The notes beneath the pieces are model-generated. The model saw only the letters and a list, made by a program, of their open reading frames with translations. It did no database searches and was not told the DNA's origin. Positions 10,292-20,268 of a stretch of 64,000 nt of DNA are shown piece by piece; the first letter of the stretch is position 1, and each line of letters begins with the position of its first letter. The stretch comes from Lachancea dasiensis (Eukaryota; Ascomycota; Saccharomycetes; Saccharomycetales; Saccharomycetaceae). The stretch is taken from assembly GCA_900074725.1 (NCBI GenBank), contig LT598457.1, forward strand, positions 186,001 to 250,000, given 5' to 3'. Both the position numbers and the translations under genes were made by a program.

Positions 10292-12436
10292 ATGCGGCGC
10301 CTCCAATTATTTGGGAGAAATAGAGATGAGAGGTCAATCTCGATGGACACCCGAAGAAACCCAATTGATCGCACGTCTAATGGCAACTCAAGTCTAGAAG
10401 ACCCCAGGTCAGGCTTGCTTTGGCTACCGCTCAAGATTCTCTTGCAAATTTTAGAGCAATTGGACACAGCCTCGCTACTAGCCTTATGTCGGGTTCATTC
10501 CCGGTTTTACGATCTTATCAGCAACAAGTTCTTATACCAACACATTGTTCTGAAGGACAAACTTGCTTTGCTCAAATTTGCGACATTGATACATTGCGAG
10601 GCACATACCGCAGAGGCAATAGCCAAGTCAAGGCCCAGTGCTCTGTCTCAAAACTTACGGTTTTTAGTTAGATCTGTAGAGTTTGCAAATCCCATCTGTC
10701 AGGATTCGATCCTCAAATATAGCAAGTACTGTGGGAAAGACCAAGGATCGACGATAGGTGGGGCCTACCGGCTTGCTGGTGAAGATGCCCGACAAGGCAT
10801 GCAAAGCGTGGTGCGGGACAAAACACTCGAGGCAAGTCCAGTGTCTGGGGCGCTCGAAAGGGGACGATCCACTGAAGGCAGTCAAAAAAAGAGCAAGAAC
10901 CTTTCTTCAACTCGAAGTACACCGACGCAATCCCCCTTGCGATCGTTTTTCGAAATATCTTCGACATCTCGAGCCAGAGTAATGGCCAAATACGAGGGCC
11001 ACACATACATTGAATTGATGCTTGACATCATTGATTATTGCCCGAATCTTACTCACATCATTTTAAGCGATTTACAGCAAGGTTTCAAGATTCCCCTGTG
11101 GTATTCTGCCCTCAATGATAGGTCCAAAGACTTTTATAAGAGAATCATTAAGGGTCAGCAGTCTTTGAATCGAAGCGATCTAAGCTCGTTCGAGTTTTCC
11201 ACCGAATGGCTCTCCAGCTATGAAGAAAAGTTTCATAATTTGCCTCGGTTTAAGAAACTTGAACTAAGGGCGGCTGCCGACAAACCGCCTATTCAACTAC
11301 GTTCCAACATGTTGAGCTGTTTTGGCGTATTTGACGAATTAATTCTGCAAAATATGATAATCGATGCAGAATCTCTGGATACTCCGTTAGAGTACTTACC
11401 TCTTTATATGAAAGTTAATGATGACGGTTACTTGGACCTTCATCTGCCAATTTCTTCTCTGACCCTGGGTCGTTGCGAAATTGTACCCGGCAATGGCCTA
11501 ATGAAGCTGTTGTCTTCGTATTTTCTAAAAGTGAAGACCCTAAAGCTACTCAACATACAAAGCAAATATGACCTCATTTTGACCAATTGTTTCGCTAGTT
11601 TGAGCCACCTGATAATCGACTGTAATAGCAGTTGTTTCAATCATCAGCGGGTAGTAAAGAGTGACTACTACCACAAATCGCGCAGTCACGAAATAAATGA
11701 CAACGCTTCAATAGCCGACACCTTAGTCGACGTGCCTGTTAAGCAAGAGTTGGAGACTCCACCATCAACTACCCCTGTAATACTTGCGATGGACGGTGGT
11801 TTTATTAAACGTACGAATAACAGCGAAGGTAAGAAACCAGGCATGGTGAGAGATGTACAACAACTTTATTTCAAAGATATGAGGATTGCACCTTTTCATT
11901 ACTTTTTCCATTACTTTAAGAGCTTATGGGATCGAATTCCAACAAAAAATATCAAGATCTCAATCATTAATATCCCATTTACCAATGTATACCCTCTTCC
12001 ACCTGCCATATTTTGGCGACAATTGGAAAGCGGCACAGAAGACGATCAGCAAACTTTATGTGGTTCTATCCACGCCGAAGAAGAGAATGCCACACCACAT
12101 TGGTGGGACGAAGATGTGGAGCGATGTCTGAGACAAACACTGGTAAACATAGATTCCGATGTCGCTGAAGGTCATAACCTCGATCATCAGTTTTGGAATA
12201 GTTACCAAGATGCTCGAATATATAAAGATATTCCCAATGTGAATTTGTGGTACTTCTTGAGATCATTGTCAAACTTCAAATCTGTCGACATCAAGATGTT
12301 AAGAAAATGGCTGTTATGTACTCCCAGATCAAGGTACGATTGGGAAATTCTATTGAAGCCTATACTGAATGGAGAGGTTCCCGTCACCGTCAGAGACAAC
12401 GAAGGATTCGTGCTATATAAGTATGGATCAAGCTAG
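10292..12436 (+). CDS. SKP2: F-box protein, orthologue of YNL311C/Skp2
   Basis: The 714-residue protein has an F-box near the N-terminus (about residues 43-90, LPLKILLQILEQLDTASLLA). This is the motif that docks Skp1 in SCF ubiquitin ligases. The rest is a long leucine-rich region without repeats I can count, including a Ser/Thr/Arg-rich insert around residues 170-225. It probably holds the substrate-recognition surface. In S. cerevisiae the 763-aa YNL311C product is an F-box protein linked to turnover of sulfur-metabolism enzymes. Identification rests on the F-box plus exact position between ZIM17 and RFA2/EMW1. An in-frame ATG 17 codons downstream is an alternative start. The GAS4 gene converges on it with a 38-bp gap. 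Confidence 0.85.
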   Translation: MRRLQLFGRNRDERSISMDTRRNPIDRTSNGNSSLEDPRSGLLWLPLKILLQILEQLDTASLLALCRVHSRFYDLISNKFLYQHIVLKDKLALLKFATLIHCEAHTAEAIAKSRPSALSQNLRFLVRSVEFANPICQDSILKYSKYCGKDQGSTIGGAYRLAGEDARQGMQSVVRDKTLEASPVSGALERGRSTEGSQKKSKNLSSTRSTPTQSPLRSFFEISSTSRARVMAKYEGHTYIELMLDIIDYCPNLTHIILSDLQQGFKIPLWYSALNDRSKDFYKRIIKGQQSLNRSDLSSFEFSTEWLSSYEEKFHNLPRFKKLELRAAADKPPIQLRSNMLSCFGVFDELILQNMIIDAESLDTPLEYLPLYMKVNDDGYLDLHLPISSLTLGRCEIVPGNGLMKLLSSYFLKVKTLKLLNIQSKYDLILTNCFASLSHLIIDCNSSCFNHQRVVKSDYYHKSRSHEINDNASIADTLVDVPVKQELETPPSTTPVILAMDGGFIKRTNNSEGKKPGMVRDVQQLYFKDMRIAPFHYFFHYFKSLWDRIPTKNIKISIINIPFTNVYPLPPAIFWRQLESGTEDDQQTLCGSIHAEEENATPHWWDEDVERCLRQTLVNIDSDVAEGHNLDHQFWNSYQDARIYKDIPNVNLWYFLRSLSNFKSVDIKMLRKWLLCTPRSRYDWEILLKPILNGEVPVTVRDNEGFVLYKYGSS

Positions 12437-12474
12437 TAGCGAATTTTTTTTTTTTGGAACACTCTTTCGTATGC

Positions 12475-13950
12475 TCACAAATCGCATAGCCGTCCAAAAA
12501 TAAAGAGCACCCATACAATCCAGAGGACGCTAGCAGGACGCGCTGGTAAAGGAGCTGCGTTGTTACGTTCCTTAGTCTTTTCTTTATTTTCATCATTATG
12601 AGAGCCGTCCGAGTCTGAGTCCAAGTCTTCTGAATGATTTCCGTTACTGTTTCCCTCTGGTGTGACTTCAATTTCATTGACAATTTTGACCTTAGACGGT
12701 CCTTTTACTAATTGACCATGGCTATCGTGAATTTTGTAACTAGAAATCAGGTCGTTTTCGTGGAGGGCCGTAAAGCTTCCTCTTTTTTGATCAACCCCAC
12801 CTCTGATCAAATCTTCAGCAAGATTTCTGGGCACGGTGGCATCAGTCTCAAGGTTTTCGTATTCGTTTTGACAAGAGGGCAATGGAGCAGCGGCCATCGG
12901 ATTTATTGCATTCTGGCGTATCATTTGGAATTCGTTGCTCTCAACTGCAGAGTAGCGGCTTTGCAGGACAACAAAATCGTCAAGTAAGTGAGCATTACCA
13001 TCATTGTCGATCTTGACGAGGCCATAATTGTTTGGTTCCTGAGTAAACTCATAAACAAGTCCTCCACTAAACGTGTTGATCATCTCTTCGGAGTAAAGCG
13101 CCTCAACTTCTTCAAACGACCGAGGGCTGATAATATTGCAACCAAACTCAGAAAAGAAAACAGGCTTGGTGTATTCTTTATATGCTGATACTAGTTGATC
13201 GTAACCCGATGTTTGAAATGTTTGCTGGCCACACCACTGGTAAGAGTTGACTCCGTAAAAGTCAATGCTTGAGTTTGGACGATCTTCGTCACTGCACTCT
13301 AGGTACTGTGATAACGGAATTCGATATCTTAGATCGTCCGCAGCCGAGTATCCAACAGGAATCGATCTGGGAGATTTTGCCCTAATATAGTCTTTCATGT
13401 CATTAACCACAGCCCTTACAAAGGCAGGTGCTTCTTTAGCTGAAAGTTCATCATTAATGACTTCATTTCCAGCAAAAAAGCCTAATGTATTATTATAGTG
13501 ACCAAACTCTTCGATCACTTTGAAGATGTGTCGCAAGTAGTTGTGATTGTATGACGTCCAAGGCTCGTACCTATTCAAGTGCTGGTCTGGCATAGGTGAA
13601 TTTACATCGAGGAGTAAGTAGATTCCCGCTGCCGCCATCATCGTCATGCAAGCATCGTGATCTAAGTCTGGGCTGATTGAGTACACTCGTATTGTGTTGA
13701 TACCAAGTCTTTGAAAAAGCACAATGTCCCTGGCACAAACCTCTGCATCTGAAAGCGGATCCCGTTCACCATTTAAGCCAGAAGACCCACCGGGCTGGTA
13801 GTCAACTCCTTTGATGAAAAACGGCTCATGAGTTACAGCATCGTAAAAGTGCTGGTCGACGATTTCAATCGGATTAACGGAGCAACGGGCTAACTTCATT
13901 TTGAATGAAACGAGCGCTAACAGCGCGAGTTTGGAGACTTTAAGAGTCAT
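12475..13950 (-). CDS. GAS4: Gas-family beta-1,3-glucanosyltransferase (GH72), Gas4-like
   Basis: A 491-residue GH72 enzyme that elongates cell-wall beta-1,3-glucan. It has an N-terminal signal peptide (about residues 1-24). The two catalytic glutamates are visible: acid/base E163 in GNEVIND and nucleophile E268 in FFSEFG. The C-terminus is hydrophobic (ASVLWIVWVLFIFGRL), consistent with a GPI-anchor signal. It follows an acidic low-complexity stretch (SEDLDSDSDGSHNDENKEK). There is no C-terminal cysteine-rich module, which separates it from the Gas1/Gas2 type and fits Gas4/Gas5. The chromosome XV order ALR1, GAS4, HRT1 supports GAS4, which in S. cerevisiae acts in spore-wall formation. The start is the ATG at 13950. 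Confidence 0.88.
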   Translation of the reverse strand: MTLKVSKLALLALVSFKMKLARCSVNPIEIVDQHFYDAVTHEPFFIKGVDYQPGGSSGLNGERDPLSDAEVCARDIVLFQRLGINTIRVYSISPDLDHDACMTMMAAAGIYLLLDVNSPMPDQHLNRYEPWTSYNHNYLRHIFKVIEEFGHYNNTLGFFAGNEVINDELSAKEAPAFVRAVVNDMKDYIRAKSPRSIPVGYSAADDLRYRIPLSQYLECSDEDRPNSSIDFYGVNSYQWCGQQTFQTSGYDQLVSAYKEYTKPVFFSEFGCNIISPRSFEEVEALYSEEMINTFSGGLVYEFTQEPNNYGLVKIDNDGNAHLLDDFVVLQSRYSAVESNEFQMIRQNAINPMAAAPLPSCQNEYENLETDATVPRNLAEDLIRGGVDQKRGSFTALHENDLISSYKIHDSHGQLVKGPSKVKIVNEIEVTPEGNSNGNHSEDLDSDSDGSHNDENKEKTKERNNAAPLPARPASVLWIVWVLFIFGRLCDL

Positions 13951-14168
13951 AGCTTGAATACGGGCTGGTGTTTTTGGTATGGTTGATTGTTTATCGAAGG
14001 TTATGTGTCTTGAAGTCAGTTAAAACCCATTTTTTTACTCTGACGCTGACGTTTCAACAAAACACCCACTTTTTCCTGACTGTCACTGGCCGCGTCGATT
14101 TCAATAACCGAAAAGATAGCCTGGTCGCTTACATTACAGTATTTCGTATAAATCTAGCAGTATGTTAT

Positions 14169-15075
14169 TTATAAGACGAAGAAACTGCTGTCATCGAATG
14201 TTGGATATATAAATCCTTGGTCCACCAACGTTTGGCAGAACATTTTTACATCCTCTTCAGAGATTCCCAGACTTTGTTCGATCAGTTTAGTATGAACGGC
14301 AAAACTACTTGCGTCCTTGCCTTGACACTGATCGGTGCAAAACTCCAGAATTTTGTGGAGGGCCGTTTTCGGATCATTGGCCGAAGTGTCTTGGACGAAT
14401 AGACCTTGCTCATCACCACTATTCTGAGCTCTGTTAGTGTCTTGATATGCGTCGCTTTCCATCCTGCCGTTGGCGATAGCGTGGCACTTCATTGCCGACA
14501 AATGGTGGGCGAGTACGTCGTTGAAACTGTCGATGGGCTTAACCACCGCGTACTGGACGTTTTTCTTCGCGCTAAACTCGCGGAGAGCACCAAACACCTT
14601 GACATACGTCCCTACCTGGTACATGCGAGAAATCTGCGAGCTATACGAACCTTGTTGGTCGTCCTGTTGGCCCTCATTTGCGTTAGCCATGTCCGTGGGG
14701 TCAGCAGTCCATTGACGGACGTCTATCTGGCCCGTGCCATCCTCCACTGTCAAAGTGATGTTCGATGTCTTGTCCACTACATTTCTGACCACACCGACGA
14801 AGACAACATGATGTAGTTCCAAATTGTTGATCACGAAGGGGCCATCTTGAACTAGTTGTTTCGATTCCAACACCTGCTTGATAGTCACAGGCATCAGCGT
14901 AGATTGCGACGACCCACCAGAAGCTGTGTTGGGCCTGCTATTGTTCTGGGAATTTTCGAATCCGCCACCACTGGCCACTGTAGAGTACTCATTATAGGGT
15001 TGATAGGCTGTGTGCAAGAGGTTAGTAAATAGTCAGCAAAAGAGACACATAATGACCTTATATCATACTTGCCAT
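14169..15075 (-). CDS. RFA2: Replication protein A 32-kDa subunit, spliced
   Basis: Rfa2 is the middle subunit of the single-strand DNA-binding RPA trimer. The coding sequence is joined from 15069-15075 (7 nt, ATGGCAA) and 14169-15007. The 61-nt intron has a GTATGA donor, TACTAAC branch site (plus-strand 15021-15027) and CACACAG acceptor. Splicing gives MATYQPYNEY, the same start as S. cerevisiae Rfa2, which also has an intron there. The product is 281 aa. An OB fold (about residues 50-185, HHVVFVGVVRN, VEDGTGQIDVRQW, YVKVFGALREF) is followed by a winged helix ending QGFIYPTFDDSSFFVL. The N-terminal Ser/Thr-rich tail fits the phosphorylation region targeted by Mec1 and CDK. It lies in the order SKP2, RFA2, EMW1 as in S. 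cerevisiae. Confidence 0.96.
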
Positions 15076-15192
15076 GTTGTTATGCTAAGAAGCCGGGTGT
15101 GTGACAGTTTTACAACTCAGAGGGCTTTTGTTTCGCAAGCAACGCTGAAGATAGCCTATTATACCAAATCATCAGTCAAGATTATTATTTTC

Positions 15193-15198
15193 ACGCGT
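15193..15198. promoter_or_regulatory. MCB (ACGCGT) upstream of RFA2
   Basis: ACGCGT followed by a CG-rich stretch (TTTCGCGCGCC) lies 118-123 bp before the RFA2 ATG. MBF-driven G1/S expression of RPA genes through this box is established in S. cerevisiae. Confidence 0.75.
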
Positions 15199-15210
15199 TT
15201 CGCGCGCCTG

Positions 15211-15240
15211 ATGTCAGGATATAAACACATGTCCTGACAT
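15211..15240. repeat. Inverted repeat, 9-bp arms
   Basis: ATGTCAGGA at 15211-15219 and its perfect complement TCCTGACAT at 15232-15240 flank a 12-nt AT-rich loop, just beyond the RFA2 MCB. Confidence 0.8.
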
Positions 15241-15605
15241 ATCAACACGGACAGGTTCGCCGTGAAGAGGCTTGGGTGGGAGCACGACGCTAGGTTAGCT
15301 CAATGGAACTCTTGGCGATCTATTGAGCCTACTTGCACTGAGCTTACTCAGCCTGGTGATTAGTTTTCGCACATTTGATCGTCTACTTCAAAAACACAAG
15401 AGAGGAAACATGGCGTAAAGCACAAAATTGAAAGTCCTAGTTTTTTTGTATTCTGTGCAGCACTCATCCAGTATTCGAAGTTTCTTTATTCTCGGTTTGG
15501 TGGGGCAGTACTTTGTTGTTACCTAACTTCAAGCTCAAAATGTAAATTCTGGATAGAACTTACACGCGGCTTAAAGCAGCTATAATTACTCTTTGAAGCT
15601 AATAG

Positions 15606-15625
15606 ACAGCTCAATATTGAGCTGT
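15606..15625. repeat. Perfect 20-bp palindrome
   Basis: ACAGCTCAAT is followed immediately by its reverse complement ATTGAGCTGT, with no loop. It lies about 390 bp upstream of the EMW1 ATG. Confidence 0.85.
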
Positions 15626-16017
15626 ATAAACAACCCAATGTCGCAAGTTGTTTTATATAGGCCGCTGGCTGGCGATGTCGATATTTTGAATTGGGCCAAG
15701 GAACGAACGTAAAAAAAAAAAGACGAGGTGCTTTTACCCCCTTACTTTACATATAGATACACCGCATCCGACATCCAGAAAGGCCCAAGTCTAAGTTTGA
15801 AGGCCCATCTCATGAGCTGAGCTTGTTCTTTATGATCAGTGAGACCAAGTACGCATCCTCGTTCTACATGATCCTTGGTAATGTGTCGAAAATTTTGGCT
15901 AACTAAGCAAGCTCATCGGCTACTGGCACAAAACCATACCAGTACTACAGCACTTTACGCGACTCAGCAGAGCTTCCTGTGCTGGTAGACTGCTTGATAG
16001 ATATAGATTTTTTGCGA

Positions 16018-18735
16018 ATGGAGACCGTACTACAAGCTGCTGTGATTTTGGGCTCGCAGCAGGCTATTCCGGCTGACATATGCGGGGAAGTTGATGCAGT
16101 GTGCTTGAGCCATGCCAAGTTGTTGCTTGGTGGAGAATACGAGGTCCTCATACAAGAAACTCTTGGATCAATAGACTTGTTGAAAGACTTTGATGTCCAT
16201 GGGCCCGTGGGGCTATATACGCATATCAATGCCCAGATTGCCGCTTACTGTGGCAACCACCCAAATTCTGCTTTATTCTTTGCTGTGGCTCTATTGCAGT
16301 CTTTTATTCAAAGTAACTTTACAGGACCTGCACCTGCTTGCTCGGCGTATGAGCTTTTACACTGTACTGAGGAGCAGCGACCCATCATCCACGAACAATG
16401 TATCGCCCTTTTGAGCGTTCTGGGTCAGCCCGCTTACGAGCTTTGCGACGATGCTATTTTTCTCGTACTGAGCTTGGTGATACTGGAAATTATTTCTGGG
16501 CAATCCTCACTACTAGACAAACAGCTAGATGATATTCCTGTGATGGAAATTTCAGAGACGGAAACGTCAGCCCTCGTGGCATGCGCACACTGGTGGAGAG
16601 CCAGAGCATTGTTGGTGCAACTTTCGTTACTACCAGAGGTTTCAGGTCCCCATCCAATTGTAGCGTCTTCCATTTTCAATAGTATTGGTTTAGTTTTGGC
16701 AATTACTAAGGAGCTTCCCGATCATCTAAAGTCGGACATGGAAAACCAGTTGGGAATTTCTTTTTACCTAGAAAATATCAAATGTTCTTTGGCAACCAAC
16801 ACTGAGCATCTATGTCTGCCTTCACTGATCAAGGTACAAAAATTAACGGGGCTCCAGTTTGTTTTAACTGGCGCCAAAGCTAAGAGGACCAAGTATCAAC
16901 AAGAAGCTCGCTCGGGTCTAATTATTCTTGCCAACTCTTCTCCAATGGCATTGGGCTTGAGCGAAGACTCTCCTTCAGCTGAGCCAGAAAGCTTTGCCTT
17001 AGAGTCTGACCACCTACTGGATAGACCTGTCTTTCAATCCATAGGAGACGAACCTCTGGACCAGCAAATAGTCAAGCGCCAAAAATTTGACCCCCCAAGT
17101 GGCCTTGATGACGAAAAGCTTTTACCTGTTGCTCTAAGACAGGAGGATATACCTTTGGAGCTGCGTCAGCTGGACCCTAACCAACAGCCGGCATTAGCTG
17201 ACTGCGACAATATCCAACTACTTCTTCGTTTGCAAGTCATTCGCCAAACCACGCCTGCGAAAAACCCAATTGTTGAGCAGGAACTTCACGCTATCGTTGG
17301 CCGTGTTTTATATCAAGCGGGGCTGAAAAACTGGACAATCTTTTCAAGAGCCTTATGGGAAAGATCTGTTATTGAAACTACAGGGGCCAAGACTATTGAA
17401 AGAGGTCTGCTACAGATGCAGTCTTTGGTTGAAGAAATGGGTTTAAAGATTACCACTCGTTTGCTGCCTAAGGAAAATGGAGAAATCCAAGTCAAAAACA
17501 CAGAAAGAATGCGGTATATACATCAATTACCTTTTGTTCCAAGGTGGGCGTTGGATATGAAGCTGGCTGAGATTTACATGTCCTTGGGGATACTCAAATC
17601 GGCCGTCGAGATATATGAGAGACTTTCGATGGTCTGTGAGGCGGCATTATGTCACGCTGCTGTTGGAGATGAGAAGACCGCTGAGGAAATTTTATTAAAA
17701 AGGATTCAAAAGTACCCAAATGATGCTAGAGCTCTATCCATTCTAGGGGACATCCGCCAAGATCCTGATCTATGGGAGAAAAGTTGGAAAATTGGGAAAT
17801 ATGTCAATGCCAAAAACTCTCTGGCAAAATACAGCTACAATCCGCCCGCAAGTTCAGGGCAGGATAAGGATTATGTCTCATGCCTCAGACACCTAAACGA
17901 ATCGCTAAGTCTCTATCCCCTCTCTTTTGAAACATGGTATTTCTATGGGTGCGTTGGTCTGGAATGTGGTAAAATGGACCTAGCTGCAGAAGCATTCACG
18001 AGATGCGTGTCTCTGGATTCAACACATTCTTTATCGTGGTCAAATCTGAGTGCCGCTTTCATGGAACAAGGAAAATTGAAGGAAGCGCATAGCTGCCTCA
18101 GTAAAGCCACGAGCTCTGACTCTCCCAGCAATTGGAGAATTTGGGATAATTACCTGCTAGTTTCTCTGAAACTTAATAAATGGGATGATGTACTTCTTTC
18201 CTGTAGAAGATTGGTCGAGTTGAGGAAAGATAAGGTTGGTGACTTTTCCATCGACTTGCCAGTTGTGGAAAAATTAGTCGAACTGCTCGTAAGCTCAGAT
18301 TTTCCACTTGACTCGTCTAAGCGTCTCACGCATTTTCAGTCCTCATGCATGGAATTTATTTGCGAAACCTTGCCTGGGGTTGTTACTTCAAATTCAACAT
18401 GTTGGAAACTGGTCGCTAAAGTTGAGCTGTGGAGAAGAAGACCTTGGGCCTCTTTGGACTGCTTTGAGAAGGAATACAGAGCAATGTCGCATAATCCTGA
18501 CCTGGAGTTTAGCGAAAAAGTGTGGAATGACACAGTAGATGCATGTGATGATCTAGTGTCAGCATACGAGTCGCTGGGTGAGATGGAAGGAAAGCATGGG
18601 CCCGGCAGCTTGGTCTGTAAGGACTGGAAATACAAAGCCAGGTCAGCCATCAAAGCATTGATGAGCAGAGGAAAGAGTAACTGGGAAGATTCCGAGGGCT
18701 GGGACAGATTAGTAGAATTGAGAAGTAATCTATAA
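16018..18735 (+). CDS. EMW1: Emw1-like essential TPR protein
   Basis: A 905-residue protein of the Emw1/TTC27 family (904 aa in S. cerevisiae). The C-terminal half contains tetratricopeptide repeats. They are visible from about residue 515 (MKLAEIYMSLGILKSAVEIYERL), again near 640-680 (TWYFYGCVGLECGKMDLAAEAFTRC) and in SWSNLSAAFMEQGKLKEAHSCL. S. cerevisiae Emw1 is essential and linked to cell-wall integrity; its biochemical role is unclear. The open frame extends upstream to a GTG at 15979, but the ATG at 16018 gives a length matching the family. The position between RFA2 and DAL82 agrees with S. cerevisiae chromosome XIV. Confidence 0.9.
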   Translation: METVLQAAVILGSQQAIPADICGEVDAVCLSHAKLLLGGEYEVLIQETLGSIDLLKDFDVHGPVGLYTHINAQIAAYCGNHPNSALFFAVALLQSFIQSNFTGPAPACSAYELLHCTEEQRPIIHEQCIALLSVLGQPAYELCDDAIFLVLSLVILEIISGQSSLLDKQLDDIPVMEISETETSALVACAHWWRARALLVQLSLLPEVSGPHPIVASSIFNSIGLVLAITKELPDHLKSDMENQLGISFYLENIKCSLATNTEHLCLPSLIKVQKLTGLQFVLTGAKAKRTKYQQEARSGLIILANSSPMALGLSEDSPSAEPESFALESDHLLDRPVFQSIGDEPLDQQIVKRQKFDPPSGLDDEKLLPVALRQEDIPLELRQLDPNQQPALADCDNIQLLLRLQVIRQTTPAKNPIVEQELHAIVGRVLYQAGLKNWTIFSRALWERSVIETTGAKTIERGLLQMQSLVEEMGLKITTRLLPKENGEIQVKNTERMRYIHQLPFVPRWALDMKLAEIYMSLGILKSAVEIYERLSMVCEAALCHAAVGDEKTAEEILLKRIQKYPNDARALSILGDIRQDPDLWEKSWKIGKYVNAKNSLAKYSYNPPASSGQDKDYVSCLRHLNESLSLYPLSFETWYFYGCVGLECGKMDLAAEAFTRCVSLDSTHSLSWSNLSAAFMEQGKLKEAHSCLSKATSSDSPSNWRIWDNYLLVSLKLNKWDDVLLSCRRLVELRKDKVGDFSIDLPVVEKLVELLVSSDFPLDSSKRLTHFQSSCMEFICETLPGVVTSNSTCWKLVAKVELWRRRPWASLDCFEKEYRAMSHNPDLEFSEKVWNDTVDACDDLVSAYESLGEMEGKHGPGSLVCKDWKYKARSAIKALMSRGKSNWEDSEGWDRLVELRSNL

Positions 18736-18868
18736 ATTAAGTCTGACTGAGCGAACGTTCCTCAGTATTGCTAAAATAGTAGTTTATATTTTCTCCGATG
18801 TAAAGACTTGGGGGCAACTGTGACGTGGCCATGTCTTCTTTTTTTTTTCTTGATGACCGCTTCTAAAT

Positions 18869-19702
18869 CTAGTCTGGAAGTGTCTCATGCAAAAGCTTCG
18901 TAAGTTCTTCAAGTTTTAGTAAGACGTTTCTTTGAAATATCTCCTGGTTTTGCTTCATGACCATTAATTCGTGTCGCAGAGAAACCAGGGAGTCCTGGGC
19001 CCCGAAACTCAAGTCAATGGGCTTTTGGTTGCTGAAGTCATTTGCCAAAGATTGGATCACAGAAGAGATCTTGTTGTGGTTCATCGCGTACTGGGGGTTA
19101 GGAGAGCTAGTTTGCGAGGTATGCTGAGAGCTGATGTGGCTTGGGGTCCCTACGTATTGCTGTAACCCTGGGATAACCGGATACTGTTTTTCATCCTTCT
19201 TCTTCTGCTCCTGGTAGCGTCGCATTTGGGTATGCGGAAAAACGGTGATCGAGTCCAAAGGTGGTGGTTGAACAATTTCTTCTTCTTCCTCGTTATCTGC
19301 TTCACTTTCTAATGTTGTCGAACTATGACTGTTCAAGATATTCAGAGCCATACCCGGTGCAACTGCTTGCCGCTTGACATTGGGGGTACCGTCGGTCCGT
19401 TCCGTGTCAAAAGCCGCATCTGCACTACGTTGTCCCGAATTTTTAGCTTCGTGAGCCATCTCTTGTACCAATTTCTCAAGCAATGGGACATTGCTGCACG
19501 TCACCGGCTCACCACTAACAAACTGGTCTCTCAACTTCTCGAATCGGGTCTTCAAAGTCCGGTTTTGCCGATATCCAGCACCCGTTGCCTCGTTGAACGC
19601 CTTCAAAAGCTCATTCCAAGTGTTTATGCGATGGCGGTACGATTTCAGGTGCGGTTTATATTCATACATGAGCTCGATCAGTAAGTCGTCCGGATTGCTC
19701 AT
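18869..19702 (-). CDS. DAL82: Dal82-like activator of allantoin-pathway genes
   Basis: A 277-residue transcription factor. The N-terminal region (about residues 1-60, DDLLIELMYEYKPHLKSYRH onward, then GYRQNRTLKTRFEKLRDQF) resembles the Myb/SANT-like DNA-binding domain of Dal82. The middle is Ser/Gln-rich with an acidic stretch (EADNEEEEE). The C-terminal end (LVSLRHELMVMKQNQEIFQR onward) is a likely coiled coil with leucine heptads. In S. cerevisiae Dal82 and Dal81 bind upstream induction sequences and switch on allantoin-degradation genes. The call is backed by its place between EMW1 and ATP11. It converges with EMW1 over a 133-bp gap. Confidence 0.88.
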   Translation of the reverse strand: MSNPDDLLIELMYEYKPHLKSYRHRINTWNELLKAFNEATGAGYRQNRTLKTRFEKLRDQFVSGEPVTCSNVPLLEKLVQEMAHEAKNSGQRSADAAFDTERTDGTPNVKRQAVAPGMALNILNSHSSTTLESEADNEEEEEIVQPPPLDSITVFPHTQMRRYQEQKKKDEKQYPVIPGLQQYVGTPSHISSQHTSQTSSPNPQYAMNHNKISSVIQSLANDFSNQKPIDLSFGAQDSLVSLRHELMVMKQNQEIFQRNVLLKLEELTKLLHETLPD

Positions 19703-20268
19703 GGTATGCCAGCTGCTGAAGAATCAAATGAATGAAGTGGTGAGAATTCTCGTATCCAGCACCTTGTAGGCATTCCCCCACGTCAGTCCGCTTCTGCAAG
19801 TAAGCAGATGAAAGCAACCATTTTCTGCGTAGCGAGATGACTTGTATATTCAATTCTCCCAAAGCTAACCAGAGTCATTATCGACGCGGGTGACGCAAAA
19901 CTCTCGAACACTGTTGAGAGTGGCATAATTTGTGGAGTAGCCTCTATGTGGTGGAAATTCTCGTGTCATAAAAACTACGAGGCTGGATCCACCATGCCCC
20001 ACACCTTGTCTTATTTCCAAAATCCCTTTTATTATTCCAAGTAAGTGATGCAACTGCTAACTATAAAGATATATAACCAAACATATGGTCCATATTTATG
20101 GGGCTGTGTTTATCGTATGTGTACCCGCCACTTGTTAAAAGCCTATGTAATTAGGTCGCTAACCTTCTCTGTAAACCAGGTGCGATGAGTTGGTATATAA
20201 CACTTCAAATTTTCAATCATTAAACTATGATCATCCTCATAGCAGACTAGTGTGTCACTGAGTTTGGA
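19703..20268. other. Divergent promoter region DAL82/ATP11
   Basis: 566 bp between divergent starts. It is AT-rich near ATP11 (ATAAAGATATATAA at about 20062). I see no recognisable RNA gene or strong motif. Confidence 0.5.

Larger units (their letters stand above)
15076..16017. other. Divergent promoter region RFA2/EMW1
   Basis: A 942-bp spacer between two divergent starts. It holds an MCB, a 9-bp inverted repeat and a perfect 20-bp palindrome, all listed separately, plus a run of ten A near 15713-15722. No RNA gene was recognised. Confidence 0.6.
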
